Shown: piece by piece, positions 36,490 through 48,574 of the stretch
Layout of the letters: every line of letters begins with the position of its first letter
How positions within the stretch are numbered: position 1 is the first letter of the stretch
Assembly: GCA_030248215.1 (NCBI GenBank)
Contig: JASANG010002996.1
Coordinates: 62,001-126,000 of the forward strand
Source of the DNA: Enoplolaimus lenunculus
Taxonomy: Eukaryota > Nematoda > Enoplea > Enoplida > Thoracostomopsidae
Reading direction: 5' to 3'
Length of the DNA: 64,000 bases
Made by a program: the position numbers and the translations under genes
The notes under the pieces: model-generated
Databases searched by the model: none
What the model saw: only the letters and a program-made list of their open reading frames with translations
Told to the model about the DNA's origin: nothing

Positions 36490-36869
36490 CTGAGATCGTC
36501 CGGATATCCGGTTCTAATTTTAATATCCGGCACAAACCGGCATTCGTATCCGGTATCCGGTATAAACCTTCCAGACTCCGGATATTTGCGGTTGTGGTTC
36601 TACATATCATAAAACTGCTTTTTACATGTCAAAACACTAAAGATTGACTGCCATTCTTTGAAACTCAAGAGTCGACACAGACATAGAATGAAAGATCGAA
36701 GCCAACGATTAATCTTAAATCCATAAATACATATTTTTGCACCACTCTAATTCTTCCAACAGTGCACAAATTTAGATCCTATATCCTGTTAGCATCCGAT
36801 TACGATACAAAATTTACAATGCGGCTCCGGTCCAATTATCTATTAAAATTATTATCCGGTCGAACCCTG
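36490..36869. mobile_element. hAT-type element with perfect 8-bp target duplication
   Basis: Left end CTGAGATCGTCCGGATATCC, right end GGATAATAA-type inverse closing GGTCGAACCCTG. GTATTTAT flanks it on both sides (36482-36489 and 36870-36877). The left part is full of ATCCGG and CCGGTATCC repeats. Confidence 0.8.
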
Positions 36870-37433
36870 GTATTTATACGTAACCTAAAATTTTTTATAG
36901 GTTATAGCGTTTGTCACTTATTGTTTGATAACGGACTTTGCTCTTTTCCATGTGTAAACAAAATTGTAAAGGTAGAAAGTATTATTTTGTGTGTATAGAT
37001 TTATTTATGTTACGTTGTGCGGTTTGTAACGTATAGAAGGACCTGTTATACGTAACTGTGGTCAATTTCATCAACAACTTTTGTTAGTAACCCCAACCAT
37101 AACATAAAATTTGAGTTATGCCATTTGGATTTGCACTGCTGTAATGCACAAAGAATTGGGTGTTTTTACGAGGTTTGAATGTATATGTTGCTGTTAGCTT
37201 CGAAAATCGTTTATATATGTTTTTGTATTTGTATGTTGTCGTTTCTTTGTACATTATATTCATATTAAGTAAGTACACTTCACTAGATACGCATAAGGTA
37301 TGCGATTGTGTGTTGGTATAAGTATTGAATCTCTTTTCCGATGCAGCATTTATTATTGTATTAGTGTAATTTTAGCCACGATCCTGTTGAATTAGAAAAT
37401 ATCACCGATATCAGTCGAACGTACTATAGGGAC

Positions 37434-40400
37434 ATGTCTTTGCCTCGATTCGATCCTCATTCAGTGTCTTCTAAAAGGAATTCTCTGCGATCCGCTCCGG
37501 ATGACAAAACCAAAGTGACGGTGCTGTGCCTTGACCTTACACGTTATTCGGCTACTGTACAGCTGCTAATTTGCGCGATGGCAATAATGGTTTTCTATTT
37601 GCTTTACGGATATATGCAGGTTTTGACATGTTTTTGGCTTGTAAAATGTCTGTGACGCTGATTGTGAGACCTACATTTCGTAGACATTTGATATTTATCG
37701 GAAATATTGGCATTTTTTAATGTTAGTTAAGCTTGATTAGATTTATTTGAGATTTTTATTCGAATTCTAATTATTGTTTGCCCCTGGTGAAACGTCAAAT
37801 TGTTGCTCAGTCTATGCCACTGTCAGGGTGCAACCGGAATTACAATTTACCGGAACCGGAACCGGAATTTGAAAATTTTACCGGAACCGGAACCGGAAAG
37901 TGAAAAATGCATTTCACCAAAAATTTCATTTTAATCTTATTTTTTGCTCTATTATTTGTGAAATAACCTTAGTCGAACATAGATATTTATTTTATTTGTT
38001 GTATTTTAGATTTTCGTCGTCGACTGAAGTTAAATCCACCATCAATGGCTTATATTCGGAATACAAGTGGCTTTCTAAAGAGATTCTTAAAGATTAGCAA
38101 AGTTAAAAAAACGGCCAAATTATAACACCGGAATTTTTAAATCCGGTAAAAATTTACCGGAACCGGAACCGGAAGGTTAAAAAATGCCGGAACCGGAACC
38201 GGAACCGGAATTCCGGTTGCACCCTGGCCACTGTTGTTTAGTACGTCATGCAGCGAAGAGTTTGTAATTAATGCAATGTTTCAAAAGGACTGAAGGTTTA
38301 TGTACGTAGTAGTTTTGTCTCTTACATGTCGCTAACGTTATATGCCCCCTCGCAGATGTGATTAATGTTTTGCTAGTTGCTTGTATATTTATTGTGAATT
38401 TTGTGGTTTCTTTGAGGAACTTATGTTCAAAGCTTTGCCACAATTTCGCGTTTATGGTTGGACGTTGACTCTGTGGCAATTTTTCTTATACTCTGTATTT
38501 AGTTCGTTCGAACGTAACATTGGTGCGCACCCAGAAAGACGGTAAAGATTTTATTAAATGTTGAGATGAAGGATCGCATTTTAATGTTTCCTGTGTAGTT
38601 TGTTTTTCATTGCTTTGGAATAGCATTATTAACACTAAACGATACGACGCTATACAGTCAATTATAACTATAAGCAGGGTCCCCGCGCGTCAGGGAAAAC
38701 AGGGAATTCTTTCAATTTGTCAGGGAATACAGGGAAAACAGGGAAAAATTTCAGGGTTTCTTAAGGGTGTCAGGAAAAAAATTGAGTTTTGAAATGATGT
38801 TTAAAAAAATTTTCTAAGTGGACTTTTTGTGCAAAAATGTGCATTATATGCGCATGATCGTTCTGTTGATTCCAATCGTGACCCAACACAATGGTTTGGT
38901 TCTGGAGCTCCGCTGTGGTCACTGGAATAAATCAACCTCAACTGCTCACCAAATTAGCCTTGTCGTGTTTATGCATAATTATAAAAAAACTAAGCAAAAT
39001 AGCAAAAATAGAGTTCTGCTGTTATATCAGTTCCTTTTTGAACTGCAGCACGGAAAGCCATTGATTTTCGCATCGATGAGCTTCGAAAACAGCAACATTA
39101 GATGTGAGTGGCTTTTGTTCTTTTGTGAACATATTTTATTTTGGCATATATTCGCACGATTCAGTGGAAGAAATTTTTTAAGGTGTCAGGGAAAAATTTT
39201 TGGGTGTCAGGGAAAAATTTTGGCGATTTTGCGCTGGGACCCTGTATAAGTTTTTGCCTATTTTAGTCCATAAATATGATACGCACCGTTTATTATTCTT
39301 TACTTTAGTATAGGGACTGCTCGTTTTTATTGTTTAAAAATTAATTAATAAAAGAAGACGTGAGATCAGTTAATTTTGTTAATTTTTGTCGTGCTGAACT
39401 AGCAGCAGTTTTTATAGATTGATTTTAGAATTCCAATTTTTGTATATATCCAACTGGCGTTTTATACTGTTGTCACAATGGGATTTTCTAATTCTGCAGT
39501 TGGCTACTTAAATTATCCGACACAAGTCATATTCAAAAGCTGTAAATTGATCCCGGTTCTTATTGGTGGTATTATTATACAAGGTATATTTTGCGTAATT
39601 TGATGATATAAGCATTAGCAGTCTAGCATCACGCCACTGTTGTAATAAACACTGACTTTGTTTATTGAAAACTTCAAACCTACACAGTGGGGTGAATAAA
39701 TTTGTGATTAAGGCACACCTTATTTACCCTGCGTCTGTGTCGGGTATCATTAGCACTGCACAACCATTTAGAGTTTGGTAATAATCACTGAATAGGTTAG
39801 ATAGAAACAGCATCTGGCAAGCATTTCAACGTTATCGTTAAATGACCACACATATTTTACATTTTGAAATTATTACAGTACTACTAATAAATTACTCATC
39901 ACTAACGGCGGCGTTATACATTTTTGATCATTGTAATACCGTACGGCGTCGTCTGGTATGTCCGGCGCTGTATGGTAATACACGCGAATTGCCTCATTCC
40001 GACGCATAATAAGTTATAAACAGACTTCTTGACTGGCCCGGACATCTCAGCGCAACTATAGCGCCAATCTAACTGATGTTTGTTTGTTACTGCAGGAAAG
40101 CGTTATGGTCTCATTGACGTTTTAGCAGCTCTGCTCATGAGCATTGGTCTTATTTTGTTTACACTTGCCGATAGCAAAGTTTCTCCAAATTTCGATGTTA
40201 AAGGTTTGTTAGTAGTTTGGTTGACTAAAATGTACGGAGGGGTTGTGGAATATACTTTTTATTAGTGGACTTATACAAATTATTGCATTTCTGCTGTTGA
40301 TGTTATCAATATATTTTATTCTATTTTCATTTTTTGTGAATATCAACAAAATATAACTTATGAAGTAAAATGTAAAAGTTAGTTTGTTGATTTGTTTATT

Positions 40401-43246
40401 TTGTTATTGCGCTGAAGTATATTTTTACATTTCGATTCATATTGTTCGTACATGATGTTTTGCATTTCAGGCTATGTAATGATATGTACTGCCTTATTGT
40501 CTGACGCTGTGATTGGTAATGTGCAAGAGAAGAAAATTAAAGCGTATAGCGCAACCAACTCAGAAGTAGTAAGTTGTTTTTTCATGCTAGAATTAATGTT
40601 TGGGTCTTCAGTTTGAACAGTTTCCGTAGCCGGCTTGTGAAAATGTTGGCACAATTAATTGGATGCAAAGTTATCTTTGTATTAGAAGTTAGTAATTGTT
40701 GTGTTACATACGGATGAATTGCTCGGATTGATGTTCATTTTTACAGTGAACAGCGGTGATTACATAGTCTTACAGAAGTGGACTGAGTTGAAATGCGTAA
40801 TCTGGTATTTGTTATCTTTGTATTACAAGTTAGTAATTGTTGTGTTACATACGGATGAATTGCTCGGATTGATGTTCATTTTTGCAGTGAACAGCGGTGA
40901 TTACATAGTCTTACAGAAGTGGACTGAGTTGAAATGCGTAATCTGGTATTTATTTTTACATATCATTAAACGTTTTGCAGTTAAACGTAGATTTTGTCAT
41001 CGCCCTCCTCGAGTTACTTATGGGGAATGAATAGTTGTTAGCGCAGGGTAGAGTACAGCGATTTCTTTTAATTGAGCTTAAACGTATGATCCATATGAAA
41101 TTGCAGAACCCCAATAATCAAACACACAAAACAAATCTGTTGCGTATACTTTTACAATAATTTTTTTACTATTCTGGGTTAACGATCCATGTTAAAACAT
41201 TGGTGTCCCAGCATATACAACTTAACACGTGGAAATGATTTCGGTGCGGCGTATACATTGTGCTATATTAACAAAACGTTATAACGTGCTAACAAGGGAC
41301 GGAAAAACTGCTGGAGTTATACTAATACTTAGCTTTCACAGCGTATTCGACGATTTCTCATTGGCGAATTTTTATAAGTTTTACTTTACGTTGATAATTC
41401 TTTTTTTCCTGGTTCATTATCCACCTAATGCACTGGTTGTGACCAACATTTATGTTTAGATTGTTTGTTAGCCAATATTTTTTAGATCTTATACTCGTAT
41501 GGCATCGGTTTTGTGTACATTTTTGGTGTCGTTTTGATAACCGGTGAAATATTTGAAAGCCTCCCGTTTTTCTTTGACGTATGTTAGAATTGTTGAACAA
41601 CTGTACATTTTTGGTTAGCTTGTGGTTTTTAAAAAATTGTGTGATTTAGTTGACTTAAAATTATAATTACGGTTAGAATTAAGTGCTCAATTCTCGTCTA
41701 TAGACGCACGGCAGTGCGTGCAGCTGCGGTTAATAATTTCTTCGTGCGCGCGTTTGAGCATTGTATGTAAATTTTGGTTTCAAATTACATAGCTTTCGGT
41801 ACTACGCTGGCGTCTTTGTGTGGTTGCGACCGTGTACATCTGCCGATGCACTTAATTCTGACATTCACTGTACACGTTTTAAAGTAAAAGAACCGAATTC
41901 TTTGGCTGTTGATGTTAATACGGATTTAGTACTTTTGTACAACCACTGAATAGAGTGAACCTCAATGTGGAATGCATTGTCGTAAAGTAAAATTGTTTTA
42001 TTGTAGAATGTGCTCAAGACTTTTGGCTATGCGGCAATATTCTCAGTGACAGGTTATCTTGGTATTAGTATTGTGCTTACGCTTGTCCGCCGGTTTGGAG
42101 CTTTGATTGCAGTTACCGGTAAGTTGAAAGCGATGGCAAATCGTAATTGGATACCAAAAAATGCAGGAGCCGACGCTAATTTATTAGTAAATTGTGTCCC
42201 TACAAGCATTTTATTAAACTTGTTTCATGCTCTTATATATGGGGCAAAATGTCGTTGCCAAATTTTTTTATTTTAATCATATAATAGTTTAATATGGAGT
42301 TAGATATTATGTTATGCGTACTTTCCAGCGGTAACTATCCATCAATGTAAACTACCGGAGCCGGATATCCGGTAACGCCTAGAGTTGGACTGATTTAAAG
42401 TTTGGTCTGAAAACTAAAGTTTTGAAAATAGCTAGGGAGGATAGTTCTCATGCTCAAGCACACGTAGTATATGCCGTAACATTTTGTTCAGTTTTGGTAT
42501 TTATTAATGTTTAGTATTCTGAACACTATAACAGTTGTGCTGAAAAAATTTCTAAGAGAATAGAATGATTCTCCAGTAAATTATTGTTCATTAAGGTGGT
42601 AAATATAAGCCGAACTTTCTTTCTGCATAAAGAAGCGAGTTGTGTAATGCATTTTTAAATAAACTAGATTTTAAATTTTAGTGACAACTTTGCGAAAAGG
42701 AGTGACAATATGCTTGTCGTTTGTACTGTTTTCGAAACCGTTTACCCTTCAGTAAGTGATTTTTTATTTGTATCACATACTTAGCGAAATTTGGTTAAAT
42801 TAGCTGACCTTCTGACTTTGATTATTGTTTTGTATACGTTTTATGAAATGTGGGCTTTGAGAGTGTTCGTCTTATGTTTTCTGTAATAGCTACATAGCTA
42901 TACACTTATATTTTCTGTAATAGCTGCATAGTTATACAGTATTTCTTGACTTTTGTAACAATATTGTATTATTTCGTTGTTATGTCCCAATTAAGTTTGA
43001 GAATATAGTAGAATATATAATCATAGTACCTATTACGCAAAAATGTATAATTTTCATTTCTTGAGATATGTGTGGTCCGGTTGCCTTGTATTACTTGGGA
43101 TTTACTTAAACGTGTACGCCAAGAATCAAGATTCTTGGAATCGTTCAATGACCGCATGTATACAGAGACCAATAGCATTATGTCAAAAAATTGCGTTGAA
43201 ATGGAGAAGACGCAGTTCTGCGGCACAAGAAGCGTTCGTTGTATAG
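37434..43246 (+). CDS. SLC35B3: SLC35B3-like PAPS transporter, copy A, 9 exons
   Basis: Exons: 37434-37619, 38417-38541, 39429-39583, 40096-40203, 40471-40568, 41486-41578, 42007-42118, 42682-42751, 43066-43246, giving 375 residues. It matches the SLC35B3/PAPST2 family of Golgi nucleotide-sugar-type transporters, which import the sulfate donor PAPS. Family blocks: FYLLYGYMQ, YGWTLTLWQFFLYSVF, TMGFSNSAVGYLNYPTQV, CKLIPVLIGGI, GKRYGLIDVLAAL, DAVIGNVQEKK, TFGYAAIFSVTGYLGISIV, FGALIAVTVTTLRK, FSKPFTLQYVWSGCLVLLGI and LNVYAKN. Hydrophobic segments alternate as expected for about ten membrane spans. The start follows a putative acceptor GTAATTTTAG (ending 37376), so a 5' leader of about 57 nt is likely. 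All introns are GT-AG. Intron 1 hosts a hAT element (37825-38226), intron 2 another DNA element (38675-39244), and intron 5 a 141-bp tandem duplication. Confidence 0.93.
37825..38226 (+). mobile_element. hAT-type non-autonomous element, 402 bp, in SLC35B3-A intron 1
   Basis: It starts CAGGGTGCAACCGGAATT and ends AATTCCGGTTGCACCCTG. A perfect 8-bp duplication GCCACTGT flanks it (37817-37824 and 38227-38234). It is the inverted sister of the copy at 1316-1718. The 65-codon frame at 37900-38097 differs from the frame in that copy at only four residues. Confidence 0.93.
38675..39244. mobile_element. CAGGGTCCC-ended DNA element in SLC35B3-A intron 2
   Basis: The ends CAGGGTCCC and GGGACCCTG are a perfect 9-bp inverted pair, flanked by TATAAG on both sides (38669-38674 and 39245-39250). 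Subterminal arrays of GTCAGGGAAAA-type units lie on both sides (six or more copies). A 143-codon open frame (38818-39249) shows no family resemblance. The visible duplication is 6 bp, not the 8 bp usual for hAT. Confidence 0.7.
40671..40951 (+). repeat. 141-bp tandem duplication in SLC35B3-A intron 5
   Basis: Two adjacent copies beginning TTATCTTTGTATTAGAAGTT and TTATCTTTGTATTACAAGTT continue almost base for base to CGTAATCTGGTATTT. Their near identity points to a recent duplication. Confidence 0.9.
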
Positions 43247-43308
43247 CGAAATATTATTTTAGCAAAAATTATTTTGTGGTCGGGGTAAAATGATGCCGTC
43301 TCATGTGT

Positions 43309-43473
43309 GATGCAAATGTTACTTTGAGGGGCCTAAAAGTAGGTAGAAATCCTTAGCATCAGCGTTAGGATAATCCCATAAGTGCGCCTAAGCAAAAAAT
43401 AGTTTAAAGCTTAACCTTGCTCTGTTATAGTTGTGCGAAAAAAATTGTCCGCCCTTCAAGGTCGCATCGGTCG
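43309..43473 (+). mobile_element. TTAGGC-type MITE, diverged copy
   Basis: The left GATGCAAATGTTACTTTGAG and the inner CCTTAGCATCAGCGTTAGG, then GCGCCTAAGCAAAAAATAG, match the family order. The right end, CGCCCTTCAAGGTCGC, is worn. No target duplication was seen. Confidence 0.6.
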
Positions 43474-44344
43474 TGTACATTCATTGGTTGCTGATATACC
43501 TTTAGCTAATCTGTGATATTTTGATTCCATTTGTTTTAGTTATACTAGGGTGAGGTAGGTATATGCGCGTATTTTCGTGTACTACTTGTGTTAGGAAGGA
43601 ACGTTAAATGGACTTAAACTTGTTTTGTAGCTATATTTAAGATTTAGCTAGCTATGTATAATTGCTGAGCTCGTATCAAGCTTCGTTGTCTTATATTGTC
43701 AGAAACTTTTTATGTTTTTGTATTCATTTTCTAAGAAGGTTTGCATTTTATCTTGTTCCAGAAGAATTCATATCATTGTGGTAAGCGTTTGTTTCACGAA
43801 CGCAAACTCGTTCTCTATTCTAAGGTGTACTGAATTTCAGTATGAGTTCTTATTCAGACAGAACCGGGATTTTCAAGTCATCACATGCTATTAATACTTG
43901 TGTTATGTTTTTATCCAGGCGAATATTAAATATTCGAAAAGTAAATTTTACGAAGTCTGTGTTTTCATGCTTTACACTGAGATAATCTTGCAAACCAAAT
44001 TTTGCTGAACGTATTCTGAACATGTGGACTCTGAAAATGAAAGGATGTGAAATACAACTGAACGGTCCTAAAATCAAGTTTTTGTTGCAAAAATTTATAA
44101 ATATATTGCAGCAGTGGTGTGTTTTCGTTGCCAAAACTTGCACTAACTTGTTGTGATATTGGTGTCTGCTGCTTTGTTTTTGTGATGATGCGTCATCCAC
44201 TTTAATTTGCGTACGCTGTGTGAATTTTTGAAACGGCACTTGACCGTTTCCCTCGAAAAATTCCTAGTAGATAGTCTGTAAAATTGAAATGTTATTTTCA
44301 TCAAATTTTTAAGTTCAATTGACAGCTGAGGTCCATTTTAAAAC

Positions 44345-44745
44345 CAGCAACCGTCAACGTATCCAAACTTAAAACAGTAGGCGTGAACAGCTACTTTGCG
44401 GTATAGCAGCAACCGTCAATGGATATTCTATTTTCTAGACGGCAACCGTCAACGACAGTCTGGTCAACATACAGCAACTGTCGATCATGCTGCAACTTCC
44501 TTTACCGCAAGCGTAAGCAAGGAATACAGTTTTTTGTTGGCAACCGTAAATTGAAAATTTATATTTAGACGGCAACCGTCAATGGAAAATTTTGAGGAAG
44601 ACGGCAGCCGTCAATTGAAAATTTGTATAGACGGCAATCGACAATTGAAAATGTAAAGTTAGGCGGCAACCGTCAATTGGAAATTTGTATAGACGGCAAT
44701 CGACAATTGAAAATGTTGAGTTAAGTGGCAACCGGCAATTGGAAA
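44345..44745. repeat. GACGGCAACCGTC minisatellite, left array
   Basis: Roughly a dozen variants of GACGGCAACCGTCAATTGAA, spaced about 30-60 bp apart, most regular from 44560 to 44740. The core GACGG-CAA-CCGTC is itself a small hairpin. Confidence 0.85.
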
Positions 44746-45147
44746 TCAGGCGAATATTTGGCAAGGGTTGATCCTGGGGTAACCGGATATCTGTTTCGTA
44801 TTCGTTTCCGGTAGGCACAGCCCTCCCCGGCTACCTCTGGCTACGAGCGCGTTGGTCGTGTATATGAAAACAGCTTAAACATATAATATAAAAAACATAA
44901 ATAGCGTTTTGCAAAACGTTTTTTTAATATATTTTATATTTTTACGCGTAGGTTTTATTATACACGTATATTTTTAAACAGTGCTTTTTTCACCGCGTAT
45001 GTGTACTGTACTGTGGAATTCACAGGGCCCGTAACCAAGAGGAGGCAAGGGGGTTCAACCGCCCTACAAAATTTTAGCCCACCTAGATCTTGTTTTCATG
45101 CAACATTAAATTAAAAGTATTTGTTTTTCAGCCCTACGACTTATGCA

Positions 45148-46311
45148 TCTGCCACAATAAAGAATGTGGCAGTGTGGAGAAAAATGGTACTGATTCCAAT
45201 ACGCAAATTATGGAATTTTGTTACATTGTAATACACGTGCACAGAAACAAGTACTAGTTATACAATCGTTGTTAATGAAAATGTTGTAATTACTTAATCG
45301 CGTGTTTAATATCGTTTTAAATTTTAACTACAGTGTATAGTTTGCTTTTTACACCAAACGACTCAGTGAGTCGTAACATATTTCAAAGTTGTATTCCAGT
45401 ATTTGTACACTGTTTAACTATGCACACTAATGAAAACGTTTACACGTTAAACTTAAATATATATCTTGAAAGAAGTTTAATATAAATTGTATCTATGCCG
45501 CTTAGCACTTCGCAAAACTCTGAGTGACATATCCAGTATGCGTTAAATTTAAATCAAAGAATTTCATTCAATTCGGAGAATGATGAAAATTGAAATTTAC
45601 GCCTTACTAATTCGACAAATTTGCGCAGAAAAATTTTATGCGACAGTTGAAGACGGTGTTAGACTAGTATGATCGTTGACTAAATCTTAAACTAGAAAAG
45701 ATGGTCCCTATTAACTATTATTGTATAGTTTTACCCTAGGTATCCGGTTACCGGTCGTAGTAGAGCTACATTTATTCAGTGTAGGTCGTACTTACTTTTT
45801 AATCAGTCTAGTTAAATATTACAAACTGTATAAACCACAAACGAATAATTTGACCAACTAAAACCAAGGCTATAAATAAAAACTGCGCATTGTTAGAGTA
45901 AAATTCATTCAAAAACTATAAGGTGAACGCGAACAGCAAGAGGCAATTGATATTTATAATAGACCCTGTTATTAAATCGGTAAAAGAAAATCACCTATTT
46001 ATGAGCACATTCAATTAAACGTAATAATGAAGAAATGCTATTTGTTAAGGCCACATTTTAACTATTACGAATTAAAACTTTTATGGACAAATTTTAACTA
46101 ATTTCTAAATGACATATTTGACCTCAAACACTTCAAACGTTTACTGGAATGCAGAAATAATATCAGTTATACTTTGTCAGTGAATAAAATTTAAATAAAT
46201 TGAATTTGTTTAGTTCCATTAAGCGCAAAGAAATTTATGTGAAATTTTGCGTTTTTCTGGAATATTAATGTGGCTTTCCACATTGCCACATTCTTTATTG
46301 TGGCTGGTGCA
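45148..46311. repeat. Inverted repeat pair 1.1 kb apart
   Basis: TGCATCTGCCACAATAAAGA then ATGTGGCAGTGTGG (from 45148) and CCACATTGCCACATTCTTTA then TTGTGGCTGGTGCA (to about 46308) are inverted copies of about 35 bp. The sequence between is AT-rich and non-coding. They could be the ends of a further DNA element inserted in the larger structure. Confidence 0.6.
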
Positions 46312-46495
46312 TCAATTAAAGATATGCAAAAGTTTCAATTACTCAGCAGCAAAAATGCTTTTTAATTCGAATTTTATTTTTCAATTTTTTTTCGTTTAGC
46401 TTCAAGCCGCGATATTTGGCGACGCCAGCTAATTTCGCTGCAATCGCTCGAATAAAAATTAATGATCAAAACGTTTGAAACTGATGATTTAAAAG

Positions 46496-47690
46496 GCAGG
46501 GTATGTCCGAAAAGGACTGTGAGTAAAACACGTAGCTACGGTTCTGGCAACGAAATAATTGTGTGTTCCTTATTGGCATTGTATTTTATTTTATTGTAAC
46601 TGTATGCAATTTTTTATCATCTTTTAATTTAATCTTTGTTTCTTAGATTGAGCTCAACGGCTTAAATATAGACACGTAGTGGTTGAACTATTTAAACAGT
46701 TTAATTGTATGGTCAGCGAGTAAACGGTTCATGAAGGAATGTATAGATAGCTCGAAGATGAACCTTGCTGCGAATAGCCTAGTAAAACTAGAAATTGTTA
46801 GAATAACCAAAAACATTATATATAGGGAATGAGCTAAACATAACTTTTTGACGCTGTAGAACAGTTATGCGGGCAGTGTAAGGCCGAATAGCACCGCGAG
46901 TAAAGCCCGTAGCTGCGGTTCTGGCAACGAAATAATTGCGTGTTCATTATTGGTTTTGTATTTTATTTTATTGTCTTTTATTAACTATATGCAATCTTTG
47001 GACATCTTGCAATTTAATGTTTGTTTCTTTTTGAGCTCAACGGCTTGAAAATAGACACATAGTGGTTGAACTAATTTAAACACTTTAACTGCATGATAAT
47101 GAGTAAACGGTTCATGAAAGAATTATATAGCTCGAAAATGAACCTAACGGCGAATAGCCTAGTAAAACTAGTAATTGTTAGAATAAAACCCAAAAACCTT
47201 TTTATATAGGGGCTGAAGTAAACATAGTTTTTTCGACGCTGTAGAAAAGTTGCGGGCAGGGTATGGCCGGAAAGGACTGTGAGTAAAACACGTAGCTCCG
47301 GTTCTGGCAACGAAATAATTGCGTGTTCATTATTGGCATTGTATTTTATTTTATTGTAAATGTATGCAGTTTTTGATCATCTTTCAATATAATATTTGTT
47401 TTTTAGTTTGACCTCAACGGCTTGAAAATAGACACATAGTAATTGAAATATTTAAACGCTGTAACTGCATGGTCAACGAGTAAACGGTTCATGAAAGAAG
47501 GTATTTAGCTCGAATATGAACCTTACTTGCGAATAGCCGAGTAAAACCAGAAATTGTTAGAATACAACCAAAAACCTTTTTAGTGGCTGAGGGAAACATA
47601 AAGTTCTTTCGACGCTGTAGAAAAGTTGCGGGCAGGGTATGGCCGAATAGGACCGTAACTGACCCGTATAGCTGCGGTTTTGCATTTGTA
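46496..47690 (+). repeat. 379-bp tandem repeat, about 3.1 copies
   Basis: Units start at 46496, 46873, 47256 and 47632 with GCAGGGTATGGCCGGAAAGG or close variants (377, 383 and 376 bp apart). Each contains CTGGCAACGAAATAATTG, GAGCTCAACGGCTTGAAAAT, AGTAAACGGTTCATGAA and TTCGACGCTGTAGAAAAGTT. The copies are clearly diverged, so the array is not very young. Confidence 0.9.
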
Positions 47691-47814
47691 TGCTTGTGTT
47701 TTCTTCTTTTTATACGAATAGACAGTATCAAAAAAATAAGACATGTTTACTTTTTTACTACATAAACATAATGAAAATTCAGAAACGAATTAACCGTTCT
47801 TTCATGCGGAAAAT

Positions 47815-48011
47815 GATCCATGTATAAAAAAATCAGGGGGGGGGGGCGTTCTTCCGCAGGACTGCAATAGAGTATTGAAAAGTTTTAGTGTTTAAATTAT
47901 AGACTATTTTTGCTTAGGCAAAGCTTAGGTATATAGGTTTATTCTTTACACACTTGTATAGGTTTAGGCTTAGGAATAATCTTGTATGCGTCCCTATTCT
48001 ATACATTGGTC
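47815..48011 (-). mobile_element. TTAGGC-bearing MITE, copy in reverse orientation
   Basis: The ends GATCCATGTATAAAAAAATC and TTCTATACATTGGTC pair imperfectly. Flanks CGGAAAAT (47807-47814) and CGGAAAAC (48012-48019) agree at 7 of 8. It contains TTGCTTAGGCAAAGCTTAGG and GGTTTAGGCTTAGGAAT, plus an unusual run of about 11 G. Confidence 0.82.
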
Positions 48012-48574
48012 CGGAAAACAAAAAACGTACCGAACATGAAGGGATATCCGCCTTAAAATGATTGGATCATTGTTCAGAAAGTGGAAAAATTTACCAGCCC
48101 TTGCACAAAGGTATCAAGCTTGCTTCACAAATCATCGTAAACCTTCTTGTGCCCCTCCTAAAAGTTTTCCACACATTTTTAGACCTGGCGTGTCTTAAAA
48201 ATATAAAATGAAGCAGTGTCGTGCTTTTTATTTTTACGTGATGGGATTCCCGTAAAGTACAGCGTCAGCGGCGGATCCAGAAAAGAAAACAGTTATGAAT
48301 TGCAGGCAGGTTGGCAAAAATTTTCAGAGGGGGAAGTGTAAAGCTAGGGACCTCACAATAAGGATATTAAAAACACAATTAAAAAATGCATATAGGCACA
48401 TAGCGGATCCAGAAAAATCTTTCTGGGGCTTTGCGGGCTGGCAAAAATTTTATACATGTAGGTATGGATCTTCCATTAGGTTTTCTGACCGTCGCTTACG
48501 CTCCAATCGCTTCCGCCCACACTCTGGATCCGCCAGTGCTAGCTGGGGGAGATGCAACAGTTGCAGTCAATTCT

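Larger units (their letters stand above)
35151..37433. other. Gap upstream of SLC35B3 copy A
   Basis: No exon was recognised. It holds a GC-rich palindromic element (35992-36229) and a hAT element (36490-36869). The stretches 35151-35990 and 36880-37370 are AT-rich and unremarkable. A 3' splice-like GTAATTTTAG just before 37377 may open the first SLC35B3 exon. Confidence 0.55.

Noticed and set aside
38818-39249. 143-codon open frame in SLC35B3-A intron 2
   Set aside because: It lies wholly inside a DNA element with CAGGGTCCC ends, shows no family features, and ends in the element's terminal repeat.
44765-45760. Element bounded by GGGTAACCGGATATC and TATCCGGTTACCGG
   Set aside because: The inverted match is short (about 12 bp) and made of the common CCGGAT motif. 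Not enough to claim an element.
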